Positions 8,823 to 17,219 of a stretch of DNA of 64,000 nucleotides are shown piece after piece; the stretch's first letter is position 1; every line of letters begins with the position of its first letter. Source of the DNA: Caulobacter sp. UNC358MFTsu5.1 (GTDB taxonomy: Bacteria > Pseudomonadota > Alphaproteobacteria > Caulobacterales > Caulobacteraceae); the NCBI RefSeq assembly GCF_000712075.1, contig NZ_JONW01000010.1:60082-124081 (forward strand), in the 5' to 3' direction. A model generated the notes under the pieces. The model was not told where the DNA came from. It made no database searches and saw nothing but the letters and a program-made list of their open reading frames with translations. The position numbers and the translations under genes were made by a program.

Positions 8823-10613
8823 ATGAGTTTGCCGGCCAGGTTGAAACGCGAGTTGAAGTTCCTGAAGGGACTCTCGCGCACGCTCAAACGCGTGAAATCC
8901 ATCGCGCCGGAAAGCCCGAACCTGATCTGCGACGATCTGGAGGCGGCGGTCGACAAGTGGCGCGACAGCCAGGCCATCGTCTTCGAGGGCAAGTCGGTCA
9001 CCTACGCCGAGCTGGACGCCATCGCCAACCGCTACGCCCACTGGGCCAAGGGGCAGGGCATCACGCGCGGCCAGACCGTGGCGCTGTTCATGCCCAACCG
9101 CCTGGAATACCTGGCGATCTGGTACGGGCTGTCGAAGGTCGGGGTGGCCACCGCCCTGATCAACAACCAGCTGACCGGCCCGGCCCTGGCCCACTGCCTG
9201 AACATCTCCCAGGCCCTGCACTGCATCGTCGATCCCGAGACCTCGCCCTGCTTCGAGCAGGTGAAGGCCTCGCTGGGCCGCCACGTCCAGCAATGGGTGC
9301 TGGGCCCGGCCACCGGCGACCAGCGCGACCTGGCCAACGCCCTGAAGAGCTGCAGCCAGCTGCGGCCCGACCGCCTGACCGCCCGCAACGGCCTGACCGC
9401 CAAGGACACCGCGCTCTACATCTTCACCAGCGGCACGACCGGCATGCCCAAGGCCGCGCGCATCACCCACATGCGGGCGCAGCTCTACATGCGGGGCTTC
9501 GCCGGCTCGACCGACGCGCGCGCCACCGACCGCATCTACATCACCCTGCCGCTGTACCACGCCACCGGCGGCCTCTGCGCCATGGGCGCGGCCCTGCTGA
9601 ACGGCGGGGCGGTGGTGCTGCGCAAGAAGTTCTCGGCCACCGCCTTCTGGGACGACGTGGTCGCCAACAACTGCACGATGTTCGTCTATATCGGCGAGCT
9701 GTGCCGCTACCTGGCCAATCACCCCGAGACGCCCAACGAGCACGCCCACAAGATCCGGCTGATCTTCGGCAACGGCCTGCGCCCGGACGTCTGGGACGTG
9801 ATGCTGGACCGCTTCAAGGTCGGCGGCGTGCTGGAGTTCTACGGCGCGACCGAGGGCAACGTCTCGCTGTTCAACTTCGACGGCCGGCGCGGCGCCATCG
9901 GCCGCATCCCGGGCTATCTGCGCAAGAAGTTCAACATCCGCATCGTCAAGTTCGACGTCGAGACCGAGACCCCGGTGCGCGGCCCCAACGGCTGCTGCAT
10001 CGAGGCCGCGCCGGGCGAGATCGGCGAGTGCATCGGCCACATCGCCAGCGACGCCCGCAGCAACTTCACCGGCTACGCCGACAAGGCCGCCACCGAGAAG
10101 AAAATCCTGCACGACGTCTTCGACAAGGGCGACGCCTGGTTCCGCACCGGCGACCTGATGCGCAGCGACAGCGACGGCTACCTCTATTTCGTCGACCGCA
10201 TCGGCGACACCTTCCGCTGGAAGGGCGAGAACGTCGCCACCAGCGAGGTGTCCGAGCGCCTGTCGGCCGTGGCCGGCGTCAAGGAGGTCAACGTCTACGG
10301 CGTGCCGGTGGGCGACCTGGACGGCAAGGCGGGCATGGCGGCCCTGGTCGTGGGCCCCGAGTTCGAGATCGCGGCCCTGGCCGAATATGTCGACCGCGAG
10401 CTGCCCGTCTACGCCCGGCCGATCTTCGTGCGCCTGCAGCCCGAGATCGAGACGACCGGCACCTTCAAGTACCGCAAGATCGACCTGGTCAAGGACGGCT
10501 TCGACCCGGCCAACACCAAGGATCCGCTGTACTTCCGCGATCCCAGCAAGGGCTACATCAAGCTGACCAAGGCGGTGCACGCCAAGATCCTGGCCGGCGG
10601 CTACAAGCTGTAG
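8823..10613 (+). CDS. Long-chain acyl-CoA synthetase, FATP (very-long-chain) type
   Basis: Activates fatty acids to acyl-CoA via an acyl-adenylate. The AMP-binding loop YIFTSGTTGMPKAARITH lies near residue 205, with YGATEGN further on and the FRTGDLMRSDSDGYLYFVDR / GDTFRWKGENVAT block of the C-terminal domain, all typical of the FATP/SLC27 branch. The C-terminal KYRKIDLVKDGFDP contains the expected catalytic Lys region. ATG at 8823 is chosen (596 aa); a TTG seven codons upstream is possible but less likely. The next gene, an esterase-like hydrolase, starts 20 bp downstream, suggesting lipid-related co-transcription. Confidence 0.9.
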   Translation: MSLPARLKRELKFLKGLSRTLKRVKSIAPESPNLICDDLEAAVDKWRDSQAIVFEGKSVTYAELDAIANRYAHWAKGQGITRGQTVALFMPNRLEYLAIWYGLSKVGVATALINNQLTGPALAHCLNISQALHCIVDPETSPCFEQVKASLGRHVQQWVLGPATGDQRDLANALKSCSQLRPDRLTARNGLTAKDTALYIFTSGTTGMPKAARITHMRAQLYMRGFAGSTDARATDRIYITLPLYHATGGLCAMGAALLNGGAVVLRKKFSATAFWDDVVANNCTMFVYIGELCRYLANHPETPNEHAHKIRLIFGNGLRPDVWDVMLDRFKVGGVLEFYGATEGNVSLFNFDGRRGAIGRIPGYLRKKFNIRIVKFDVETETPVRGPNGCCIEAAPGEIGECIGHIASDARSNFTGYADKAATEKKILHDVFDKGDAWFRTGDLMRSDSDGYLYFVDRIGDTFRWKGENVATSEVSERLSAVAGVKEVNVYGVPVGDLDGKAGMAALVVGPEFEIAALAEYVDRELPVYARPIFVRLQPEIETTGTFKYRKIDLVKDGFDPANTKDPLYFRDPSKGYIKLTKAVHAKILAGGYKL

Positions 10614-10633
10614 GCCACCCCGGGAGGGCGCGG

Positions 10634-11500
10634 ATGGTCGGATCGATGGGACGTCAGGCCGCCCTGGCCGCCTGGGCCCGCAAGAACCTCGCGCCGGTCG
10701 CCCTGTTCGGCGCGGTGATCCCGAAGGACCCGGCCTGGCGCGTCGCCGCCGACGCCGCCTTCGGCCCGCTTCCGCGCCTGAAGCTGGACGCCTACGCCCC
10801 GGCGCGGGGCGACGGGCCGTGGCCGGTGCTGGTGTTCTTCTACGGCGGCTCGTGGGACGCGGGGAACCGGCGGGACTACGGCTGGGCCGGGCGGGCCCTG
10901 GCGGCCCAGGGCTTCCTGACCCTGGTCCCGGACTACCGCCTGCATCCGGAGGCGGCCTATCCGGGCTTCCTGGAGGACGGCGCCCTGGCCGTGCGCTGGG
11001 CCGTCGACCACGCCCGCGCCCTGGGCGGGGACCCTGGGCGCATCGTGCTGGCCGGTCACTCGGCCGGAGCCTACAACGCCGCCATGCTGGCCCTGGACGA
11101 CCGCTACCTGACGGCGGCGGGCGTCGATCCCAGGGTGGTGCGGGCCTTCGCCGGCCTGTCGGGGCCCTACGCCTTCCTGCCGCTGGACAAGCCCGTCACC
11201 CAGCGGACCTTCGGCGGCGCCGAGGACCTGGCGGCCACCCAGCCCGGCGCCCACGTCCGTCCCGACAGTCCGCCGGCCTTCCTGGCGACCGGCGAGGACG
11301 ACACCCTGGTCCGCCCGCGCAACACCCGCCGTCTGGCCGCCGCCCTGCGCGAGGCCGGGGTGGCCGTCGAGGAGCGCTGCTACGCCGGACTGGCCCACGC
11401 CGGCCCGATGCTGGCCCTGTCGCGGCCGTTCAGGCGCAAGGCGCCGGTGCTGGCCGAGATGATAGGGTTCCTGAAGGCGTGGACAGGAGAGAGGCCATGA
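10634..11500 (+). CDS. Alpha/beta hydrolase (lipase/carboxylesterase-like)
   Basis: A 288-residue alpha/beta-fold hydrolase. The oxyanion-hole motif VFFYGGSWDAG (a YGG variant of HGG) lies near residue 75; the nucleophile is in VLAGHSAGAYNAA (GxSxG); the acid is probably in ATGEDDTLV and the base in GLAHAGPML. This order and spacing fit the hormone-sensitive-lipase / BD-FAE group of esterases. The ATG at 10634 (MVGSMGRQAAL) follows GGGAGG at about the right distance; the open frame further upstream shadows the acyl-CoA synthetase. It overlaps the next gene by ATGA. No clear signal peptide, so probably cytosolic; substrate unknown. Confidence 0.8.
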   Translation: MVGSMGRQAALAAWARKNLAPVALFGAVIPKDPAWRVAADAAFGPLPRLKLDAYAPARGDGPWPVLVFFYGGSWDAGNRRDYGWAGRALAAQGFLTLVPDYRLHPEAAYPGFLEDGALAVRWAVDHARALGGDPGRIVLAGHSAGAYNAAMLALDDRYLTAAGVDPRVVRAFAGLSGPYAFLPLDKPVTQRTFGGAEDLAATQPGAHVRPDSPPAFLATGEDDTLVRPRNTRRLAAALREAGVAVEERCYAGLAHAGPMLALSRPFRRKAPVLAEMIGFLKAWTGERP

Positions 11501-11880
11501 CCGTGATCACCGCCGCCGAGCCCCAATTGTTCGTCGCCGATCTGGACGCGGCCTGCCGGTTCTATGTCGAGGTCCTGGGGTTCGACCTGGCCTTCTCGCA
11601 CGGCGATCCGCCGTTCTACGCCCAGGTCGTCCGGGGCGGGGCCCGGCTGAACCTGCGCGGGGTCGAGGGGCCGGTGTTCGACGCCGGCTTCCGCGAACGC
11701 GAGCCCGACGCCCTGGCGGCCACCCTGACGCTGGACGACGCCGAGCCGCTGTTCCGCGCCTTCCAGGCGGCGGGCGCCCCGTTCCACCAGACCTTGCGGA
11801 CCGAGCCTTGGGGCGCGCGCACCTTCGTCGTGCGCGACCCGGACGGCAACCTGATCCTGTTCGCCGGAACCGCCGGCTAG
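11497..11880 (+). CDS. VOC (glyoxalase/bleomycin-resistance fold) family protein
   Basis: A 127-residue vicinal-oxygen-chelate protein. It has the paired beta-alpha-beta-beta-beta modules: PQLFVADLDAACRFYVEVLGF opens the first, and FVVRDPDGNLILFAGT closes the second, the latter being the typical DPxGNxxxF signature. Metal-ligand positions are only partly evident, so it may be a dioxygenase, a glyoxalase-like enzyme or a binding protein. The ATG overlaps the hydrolase stop, making it third in an acyl-CoA synthetase, hydrolase, VOC unit. The stop overlaps the convergent M23 gene by a few bases. Confidence 0.8.
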   Translation: MTVITAAEPQLFVADLDAACRFYVEVLGFDLAFSHGDPPFYAQVVRGGARLNLRGVEGPVFDAGFREREPDALAATLTLDDAEPLFRAFQAAGAPFHQTLRTEPWGARTFVVRDPDGNLILFAGTAG

Positions 11881-12794
11881 GAGCAGCTCCCCCCGTTCAG
11901 CTTGCGCTGATAGGCCTCGGCCAGGCTCATGTACGGCGGCAGGAAGGTGTGCAGCACCACGGCCTTGCCGTCGGTGGTCGTGCCCGCCACCCCGGCCCGC
12001 AGCTCGAAGTGCAGGTGGATGGTGGTGGGCGTGCCGCCGAAGTCGTTGCTGACCTTGCCCAGCTTCTGGCCGGCCACCACCGTGTCGCCCTCGTGCACCG
12101 CCAGGGCCGCCATCTGCATGTGCAGGTAGCGATAGACCCGGTGCGGGGCGGCCGACGAGGTCAGGGTGACCGTGTAGCTGCCGATGTCGGTGATCACGCC
12201 CTTCTCGGCCGCCACCGCCCAGTACTGGTTCTTCTTGCAGGCGGCCGGGCGGATGTCCTGGCCCTGGTGGCCCGTGCCGCCGCCGGCGCACAGCGGATTG
12301 TCGCGCGAGCGGGCCTCGCAGAAGGTGTCGTGCCAGGGCAGGCTGTAGTTGACCGCGTCGCACTGGCTGGTGCCGGCCGGACCCATGCCGCCGCCATGGC
12401 CGTAGACCTGGGAATTGGCGAAGGCGTCGTCCTGCAGCGGCCAGCACATGTTGGGCGACCACACCGTGCGGTCCAGATAGCCGTGGCCCTGGCCGGTCGG
12501 GATCACGCCCGGGGCGTCGTGGTTGAAGGTCGCGGGCGAGGGGGCCGGCGGCGTCGGCGGCTGGGCCGGGGGACCGGGCGCGGGCGGGATCGGCTCGCTG
12601 GACGGCTGCTCGGCCCCGCCGTCGGACGGCTGGTCCTCGGGCGTGGGCGGGCCGGGTTCGGGCGAGGCGGGCGTCTTGACCTCGCCGCCGGTCGAGCCCG
12701 GCGCGGCGGGCTTGGTGTCGTCGCAGGCGCCGAGGGCCAGGGCCCCCAAGGAAAGGGCCAGGACCAGCGGGGACAGCAGGAGCAGCTTGCGCAT
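11877..12794 (-). CDS. M23-family metallopeptidase lipoprotein
   Basis: A putative cell-wall endopeptidase anchored as a lipoprotein. Residues 1-24 form a lipoprotein signal ending in the lipobox LGAC, followed by a long proline-rich low-complexity linker (about residues 28-95). The C-terminal domain has the LytM/M23 zinc-ligand patterns: HQGQD within TGHQGQDIRP (HxxxD) and HLHFELR (HxH). Between them an RYLHMQMAALAVHEGDTV segment matches the typical YxHL...V..GxxV core. Six Cys in the mature part suggest disulfides. It would cleave peptidoglycan cross-links or serve a structural role at the outer membrane. A 221-aa exported protein lies 4 bp upstream and is probably co-transcribed. Confidence 0.82.
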   Translation of the reverse strand: MRKLLLLSPLVLALSLGALALGACDDTKPAAPGSTGGEVKTPASPEPGPPTPEDQPSDGGAEQPSSEPIPPAPGPPAQPPTPPAPSPATFNHDAPGVIPTGQGHGYLDRTVWSPNMCWPLQDDAFANSQVYGHGGGMGPAGTSQCDAVNYSLPWHDTFCEARSRDNPLCAGGGTGHQGQDIRPAACKKNQYWAVAAEKGVITDIGSYTVTLTSSAAPHRVYRYLHMQMAALAVHEGDTVVAGQKLGKVSNDFGGTPTTIHLHFELRAGVAGTTTDGKAVVLHTFLPPYMSLAEAYQRKLNGGSCS

Positions 12795-12798
12795 GGTC

Positions 12799-13464
12799 TT
12801 AGCCCCCCAGGCCGGCGGCGGCGCGGGCGGCCGCGCCCATCACCACGGCGGTGGTCTTGGCGGCCAGGCCGCGGGCGTAGTTGTCGTCGGCGCAGCGGGG
12901 GTCGGTGGGCGCGTCGCACCGCACCTCGACCGTGTAGAGCACGCCGTAGCGGACGAAGCTGATCAGCTGGCCGTCCACCGTGCGCTGCGAGGTGGCGCCT
13001 TCCGGACCCATCGGCGTGACCTTCAGCGGCGTCGCGGCGGGCAGGGGGACCACGGCGGTGGTGCCGGTCAGCGAGACGCCCGCACCGGGGGCGTCGGCGG
13101 TGATCGTGTAGTAGTCGCCGAACGAATAGATCCGCGCCCCGGCCGTCAGGTCGCCGTCGGTGGGCAGCAGGATCGGCACCCGGGTCATGTCGATGGCGGC
13201 CTGGTTGAGGTTGGGCGCGGGATTGCCGCCGCCGCTCTGGCGCAGGCCGCCGATCGCCGATTTCCAGTCGACCTGGCCGCCGCGCGGCGGGGCGCGGTTC
13301 AGCACCGCGATGCCGGGCCGTGTCGCCGCCGGGGCCGCGGTCGGAGCCGCCGCGCCCGGGACCTGCGCCCCGGTCGCCGGGTCGATCCGCGTCTGGGACA
13401 GCGCCGCCCCCAACGCGCCGGCGGCCACGATCCCGCCCAGCATCAAGCCTGTCACCAGTCGCAT
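12799..13464 (-). CDS. Hypothetical exported protein, 221 aa
   Basis: Begins with a hydrophobic signal-like segment (LVTGLMLGGIVAAGALGAALS), then an Ala/Pro-rich linker and a globular domain of about 150 residues with two Cys near CDAPTDPRC. The C-terminus is very Ala/Gly rich and could be a second membrane-associated helix. I recognise no family. It is immediately upstream of and almost touching the M23 lipoprotein, so it may be a partner or regulator in envelope work. Confidence 0.7.
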   Translation of the reverse strand: MRLVTGLMLGGIVAAGALGAALSQTRIDPATGAQVPGAAAPTAAPAATRPGIAVLNRAPPRGGQVDWKSAIGGLRQSGGGNPAPNLNQAAIDMTRVPILLPTDGDLTAGARIYSFGDYYTITADAPGAGVSLTGTTAVVPLPAATPLKVTPMGPEGATSQRTVDGQLISFVRYGVLYTVEVRCDAPTDPRCADDNYARGLAAKTTAVVMGAAARAAAGLGG

Positions 13465-13676
13465 GAGAGCCCCCTCGCATCACGCCGTTATCTCGACCAT
13501 ACGACGCCCAAGCGTCGCTGTTAACCTTTGTTCGGCGAAGGGCGCCGGCCCGCCTGACGCCGGGGAGCGATTGAATGCGGGCCGCTTCCTGTCTATATGG
13601 CCGGACTGATCACGGGTCATGTGTGTGGCGGCCCGGAAAATCCCATAATATATCAAATGGATAGGGTTATTCCGCC

Positions 13677-14033
13677 ATGCTGCTGACGATGATGAAGGCC
13701 AAGCTTCACCGGGCCACCGTCACTCAGGCCGACCTCGACTACGAAGGCTCGATCGCCATCGATCGCGACCTGCTGGACGCCTCGGGCATCCTGCCCAACG
13801 AGCAGGTCGACGTGCTGAACATCACCACCGGCGCCCGCTTCACCACCTACGCCATCGAGGCGCCGCGCGGCTCCAAGGTCATCGGCGTCAACGGCGCGGC
13901 CGCCCGCCTGGTCCAGAAGAACGACACGGTGATCGTCGTCACCTACTGCCAGATGCCAGCGGAAGAAGCTCGAAATTACGCCCCCACCGTGGTGCTGCTG
14001 GAAGACGGCAACCGCATCAAGAAGGCCGCCTGA
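13677..14033 (+). CDS. panD: Aspartate 1-decarboxylase (pyruvoyl enzyme precursor)
   Basis: Makes beta-alanine from L-aspartate for pantothenate and CoA synthesis. The proenzyme self-cleaves at the Gly-Ser bond seen in DYEGSIAID (residues 23-24 region), giving an N-terminal Ser-derived pyruvoyl group. The KAKLHRATVTQADL start, the NEQVDVLNI and IGVNGAAARLV segments and the IVVTYCQMPAEEA region are family hallmarks. Length 118 is normal. Upstream there is an AT-rich stretch (13640-13670) that could hold the promoter. A small lipoprotein gene starts 2 bp after the stop. Confidence 0.95.
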   Translation: MLLTMMKAKLHRATVTQADLDYEGSIAIDRDLLDASGILPNEQVDVLNITTGARFTTYAIEAPRGSKVIGVNGAAARLVQKNDTVIVVTYCQMPAEEARNYAPTVVLLEDGNRIKKAA

Positions 14034-14035
14034 GC

Positions 14036-14497
14036 ATGCGCGCGCCCGCCGTTGTCCTGATCGCGGCGGGGCTCCTGCTCGCCGCCTGCTCTCCGAAGCT
14101 GCCCGGCGGCGTCGACGAGCAGCTGCTGTCGGAAGCCGTCGGCCGCGCCATCGGCGGTCCCAACACCTGCGTGCTGCTGGCGAACAAGGCCGGCAAGGTG
14201 GTCTGGACCGGCGGCGGCTACATCACCTGCGCCCGCAACCTGCCCACCTGCGGCGGAACCACCACCACGGCCCAGACCGTGCTGGAAGGCGCGGTCGGCA
14301 AGCCCGCCCGCTTCGCTAGCTGCTCCTCGGGCCCCGGCGTCAACACCGTCGGCTGGGCCATGGGCCCGGTGCCGGTCGGGGCGGGCAAGCCGGACCACGG
14401 CCTGTCGTACGTCGCGGTGATGGAGGGCGAACGCGCCCTGCCGGGCCGCGAGGTGCAGGAGCGGGTCGAAGAGGCCTTCGCCAAGGCGGGGCTGTAG
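14036..14497 (+). CDS. Small putative lipoprotein, 153 aa
   Basis: The N-terminus is a lipoprotein signal with lipobox LLAAC (Cys near residue 18). The mature part has three further Cys pairs or singles (NTCVLL, ITCARNLPTCGG, FASCSSG), suggesting disulfides and an extracytoplasmic location. No family is recognised. It starts 2 bp after panD, so it is likely co-transcribed, though no functional link to pantothenate synthesis is apparent. Confidence 0.7.
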   Translation: MRAPAVVLIAAGLLLAACSPKLPGGVDEQLLSEAVGRAIGGPNTCVLLANKAGKVVWTGGGYITCARNLPTCGGTTTTAQTVLEGAVGKPARFASCSSGPGVNTVGWAMGPVPVGAGKPDHGLSYVAVMEGERALPGREVQERVEEAFAKAGL

Positions 14498-14506
14498 CGC
14501 AACGAT

Positions 14507-14534
14507 TGGGGACATGCCCATGGGCATGTCCCCA
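14507..14534. repeat. 28-bp perfect palindrome of the GGGGACATG family
   Basis: TGGGGACATGCCCA followed directly by its reverse complement TGGGCATGTCCCCA, between the convergent ends of the lipoprotein (14497) and SIMPL (14542) genes. No T-tract flanks it. Related elements lie at 16143-16219, 22937-22964 and 53728-53806. Confidence 0.85.
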
Positions 14535-14541
14535 GCCGCAT

Positions 14542-15297
14542 CTACTTCGCCAGTTCGTACGTCGCCGAAACGCTGACCTGCACCTTCAGCTCGCCGGCCG
14601 AGACCGGGCTGACCTCGGCCTTGTCCATGCGGGCCATGGCATACATCGGCATCGGGGGCGGGGCGGGCGTGTAGCCGCCGCCTTCGCCCAGGCTGACCAG
14701 GCGGACGATCTTGTAGCCGGTGGCCCGGGCGTAGAGGTCGGCCTTGGCCTGTAGGGCCTTGACCGCGTCCAGCCGCGCCGCGTCCTCGGCCGCCTGCGGG
14801 TTCTGCAGGCCGAAGCTGATCCCGCCCACATTGGTGGCCCCGGCGCCGACCGTGGCGTCGACGGTCTGGCCCAGCTTGGTCAGGTCGCGCACCTGGATGG
14901 TCACCTGGTTGCTGGCCTGATAGCCGCTGAGCTTCGGCGGATTGTTCTCCACATAGACGTACTGCGGATTGACGCTGAGATTGGAGGTCTGGATGTCGCG
15001 GTCGGCGATCCCGGCCTTCTTCAGGGCGGCGATCACCTTGTTCATCTGGACGGCGTTGGCGCTCATGGCCCCGGCGGCGGTCGCGCCGTCGGTCTGGACG
15101 CCCAGGGTGATGGTCGCCAGGTCGGGCGTGACCTTGGTCTCGCCCTGGGCCGACAGGTTCAGCGTCGTGGCGCGGAACGCCGCGTCGGCGCTGTCGGCGC
15201 CAAGACCTTGAGCAGAGGCGGGCAGGGCCGCGGCGGCGGAGGTCAGCAGGGCGCCGGCCAGGGCGATCGAGGCCGTGCGGGCGGTGAGGGCGGTCAT
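14542..15297 (-). CDS. SIMPL domain-containing exported protein
   Basis: A 251-residue exported protein. Residues 1-29 form a signal peptide (IALAGALLTSAAAALPASA). The mature part matches the SIMPL/DUF541 family: LNLSAQGETKVTPDLATITLGVQTDG at the start, IQTSNLSVNPQYVYVENN in the middle and LVSLGEGGGY toward the end. Members are periplasmic or outer-membrane proteins of uncertain function, implicated in oxidative-stress tolerance and signalling. Convergent to the panD unit across the 28-bp palindrome. Confidence 0.88.
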   Translation of the reverse strand: MTALTARTASIALAGALLTSAAAALPASAQGLGADSADAAFRATTLNLSAQGETKVTPDLATITLGVQTDGATAAGAMSANAVQMNKVIAALKKAGIADRDIQTSNLSVNPQYVYVENNPPKLSGYQASNQVTIQVRDLTKLGQTVDATVGAGATNVGGISFGLQNPQAAEDAARLDAVKALQAKADLYARATGYKIVRLVSLGEGGGYTPAPPPMPMYAMARMDKAEVSPVSAGELKVQVSVSATYELAK

Positions 15298-15491
15298 AGT
15301 CGTCGTTCTCCATGCGGCTGCGGCGCCGCGACCCTAGCATCCCGTCCGCCGACCCCGGCAAGCGCGGCCGACGACGGACGCCCCACTCCTGACAGGCTCA
15401 ACCTGAACCGGACCTTTAAGCCGCGTGCAGCCCATGCTAATCGACCCGTCCTCCCGAAGGGGCCGCGCGTCGCGCCGCCCGACGGTCTTGG

Positions 15492-15567
15492 GGGCCTGTA
15501 GCTCAATGGTTAGAGCCGACCGCTCATAACGGTCTGGTTGGGGGTTCGAGTCCCTCCAGGCCTACCA
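15492..15567 (+). tRNA. tRNA with CAT anticodon, probably tRNA-Ile2
   Basis: Acceptor stem GGGCCTG (15492-15498) pairs with CAGGCCT, then A and encoded CCA (15565-15567). The anticodon stem GACCG/CGGTC encloses loop CTCATAA, so the anticodon is CAT; the T arm is GGGGG-TTCGAGT-CCCTC. CAT can mark elongator Met or Ile2 (lysidine-modified). The D-loop ATGGTTAGAGC and the variable region TGGTT resemble tRNA-Ile2 more than alphaproteobacterial elongator tRNA-Met, so Ile2 is preferred. Existence of the tRNA is certain; amino-acid identity is likely but not proven. Confidence 0.9.
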
Positions 15568-16239
15568 ATTTTCCAGCGTGTGAAGATTCAAGGTCGGCGC
15601 GGCTGAGTCAGCAGGCCCCACCCGACCCACGAGGGGGAGGGAACGGCGTCTACGCTCGGCGGATAGCGAACAGACTTCAGCGTTTTCAACGCCCTGAACT
15701 TTTTCGACCGAACTTATCCTCACCCTTCCAGGCGCCCGTATCCTGATGTCACCTGAAGGCGTGGGAAGGGCGTCCGGCCGGCGACCGAACGGTTTTCGGG
15801 GGTGGACGAGCGGGAAGGCTTTGTCCGTCGTGTCCCACAAGGACGCCTTGGGTTGGAGTTGGAGCAGGTTCGCCTCAGCCGCGACGAAGCTCCGGCGCTC
15901 GGGGTAGGCGGATCAAGTCGCCAGGCCTGGGCTGAAATCGCCCAGGCGGTCCGGAAGGCGCCAACCTTCCGCCCGTCGGGGGCCTCCATCGGAGCCGGTT
16001 AAAAATCGGCGCCCCGAAGGCTTCCGGATAACGGCTCCGCGCGAAGCGCCTGACTTCGTCGAAACGGTAACAACATCAAAGCTATTCCGGGCGAGGCCCG
16101 GGCGCTTCGCACCCTTCCCATCACCCGCCAGGTTCCCCGGCCGGGGACATGCGCTCGCGCGTGTCCCCATCAGCTCGCACTAAGCCAAGACCTGGGGACA
16201 CGCCCAAGGGCATGTCCCCGGCTGCTGTACGCGGCACGC
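15568..16239. other. Structured intergenic region without convincing gene
   Basis: About 670 bp between the tRNA and the methyltransferase gene. Short frames on both strands (for example 15720-15989 minus and 15802-16002 plus) have no ribosome-binding sites or family motifs. Perfect hairpins are visible: GCCTGGGC/GCCCAGGC at 15925-15947 and CGGAAGG/CCTTCCG at 15952-15971, plus a GGGCGAGGCCCGGGC stretch near 16090. The right end carries the paired inverted repeat at 16143-16219. It may be a dispersed intergenic repeat or a structured RNA. Confidence 0.5.
16143..16219. repeat. Paired GGGGACA inverted repeats
   Basis: Two 26-bp units, 16143-16168 and 16194-16219, each beginning GGGGACA and ending TGTCCCC. 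Each is a near-palindrome, and the second is close to the reverse complement of the first, with a 25-bp spacer, so the pair could also form one large hairpin. They sit just downstream of the methyltransferase stop. The layout matches the pair at 53728-53806. Confidence 0.8.
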
Positions 16240-17217
16240 TCATGGCGTCCGCCGCCCGATCATCACGAACAACCCCCCCTCCGGCCCCAGCGTCTTCATC
16301 CAGCCCATCTGGCTGAGCCAGGCTTCGAACCCCCAGTTGTCGGCCGCCGGTTCGAAGAGGTCGTCGGGCTCGTCGCCAATCACCGTGCTCGGATAGGCCC
16401 GCACATAGTCGACGCCGGTCTCGGCGAACCACTTCAGCACTTCGCCGTGCGTATGCCGGTGCTCCTCGGGGTGCCGGTACTGGTCGCGCAGCCAGGCGGC
16501 GTGGCGCTCGGGTTCAGACTGGCGGGACCGCAGCACCGGGTCGAAGGGGATCCAGCGGAAGCCGGTCAGGCGGGCGACGGCGCGCCTCAGCCGCAGGGGC
16601 AGCCTGGCGACGGCGTTGTAGAGGCCCAGCACGATCATGCCGCCGTCGGGCCGGGCCAGCCGCACCAGCCGCGCGAAGGCGGCCTTCGGGTCGGGGGTGT
16701 GATGCAGCACGCCCAGGCTCACCACCACGTCGAACGCCCCCTCGGCCAGCCCCGGGGCGTTGAGGTCGGTCTCGACGAACTGGACGTCGCGCGAGCCGAA
16801 CCGCCGGGCGGCCGCCGCGCCGAGGTCCAGCGAGGCGCGGGTCAGGTCGGCGCCGATGACCAGCCGGTCGGCGCGGGCCAGGTAGAGGCTCATCTGGCCG
16901 GTGCCGCAGCCGACCTCGACGATCCTGGCGTCGCCGGGGATGGCGCGGTCCAGCAGGCGGGCGAACGGGCTGCGCTCGGCCCGGGCCCGCAGGCCGTCCA
17001 GGCTGTCGCGCGGCGGATAGCCGGGGAAGGGGGCGTGGCCGTAGAAGGCGCGGACGGCCTCGGTGCGGGCGTCGCCCGGCAGGCGCAGGTCGACGACGCC
17101 GTCCGCCGCGCCGTAGCGGGCGCCGCAGCCTCGGCAGGTCCAGTCGGCCGCCAGGACGCCGCCGCAGGCCGGGCAGGCCAGCAGGGCCCGTAGGTCGGCG
17201 CCGGTCGCGTCCTCCAC
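16240..17217 (-). CDS. SAM-dependent methyltransferase with N-terminal zinc ribbon
   Basis: A 325-residue class I methyltransferase. Residues about 8-40 form a Trm112-like ribbon with two CxxC knuckles (CPACGG, CRGCGARYG) ending in GVVDLRL. The SAM-binding motif I is IVEVGCGTGQMSLYLA, with the acidic end of strand 2 in IGADLTRAS, and motif IV/post region FDVVVSLGVLHHTPDPKAAF. GTG at 17217 is chosen because it falls 2 bp after the DUF5989 stop and just before the ribbon; the longer upstream extension would overlap that gene. The RHTHGEVLKWFAETG tail resembles methyltransferases of polysaccharide or natural-product clusters. It is the last gene of the carbamoyltransferase operon; target unknown. 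Confidence 0.82.
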   Translation of the reverse strand: MEDATGADLRALLACPACGGVLAADWTCRGCGARYGAADGVVDLRLPGDARTEAVRAFYGHAPFPGYPPRDSLDGLRARAERSPFARLLDRAIPGDARIVEVGCGTGQMSLYLARADRLVIGADLTRASLDLGAAAARRFGSRDVQFVETDLNAPGLAEGAFDVVVSLGVLHHTPDPKAAFARLVRLARPDGGMIVLGLYNAVARLPLRLRRAVARLTGFRWIPFDPVLRSRQSEPERHAAWLRDQYRHPEEHRHTHGEVLKWFAETGVDYVRAYPSTVIGDEPDDLFEPAADNWGFEAWLSQMGWMKTLGPEGGLFVMIGRRTP

Positions 17218-17219
17218 GC

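Noticed and set aside
13522..13535. CtrA-type TTAA site near 13520
   Set aside because: Only a single GTTAAC half-site is visible, not the full spaced TTAA-N7-TTAA pair.
15802..16002. 66-codon plus-strand frame in the tRNA-adjacent region
   Set aside because: No ribosome site or motif, and it spans the hairpins; treated as non-coding.
15492..16239. tRNA as an integrated-element attachment site
   Set aside because: No second copy of the tRNA 3' end was found downstream, and no integrase is present.
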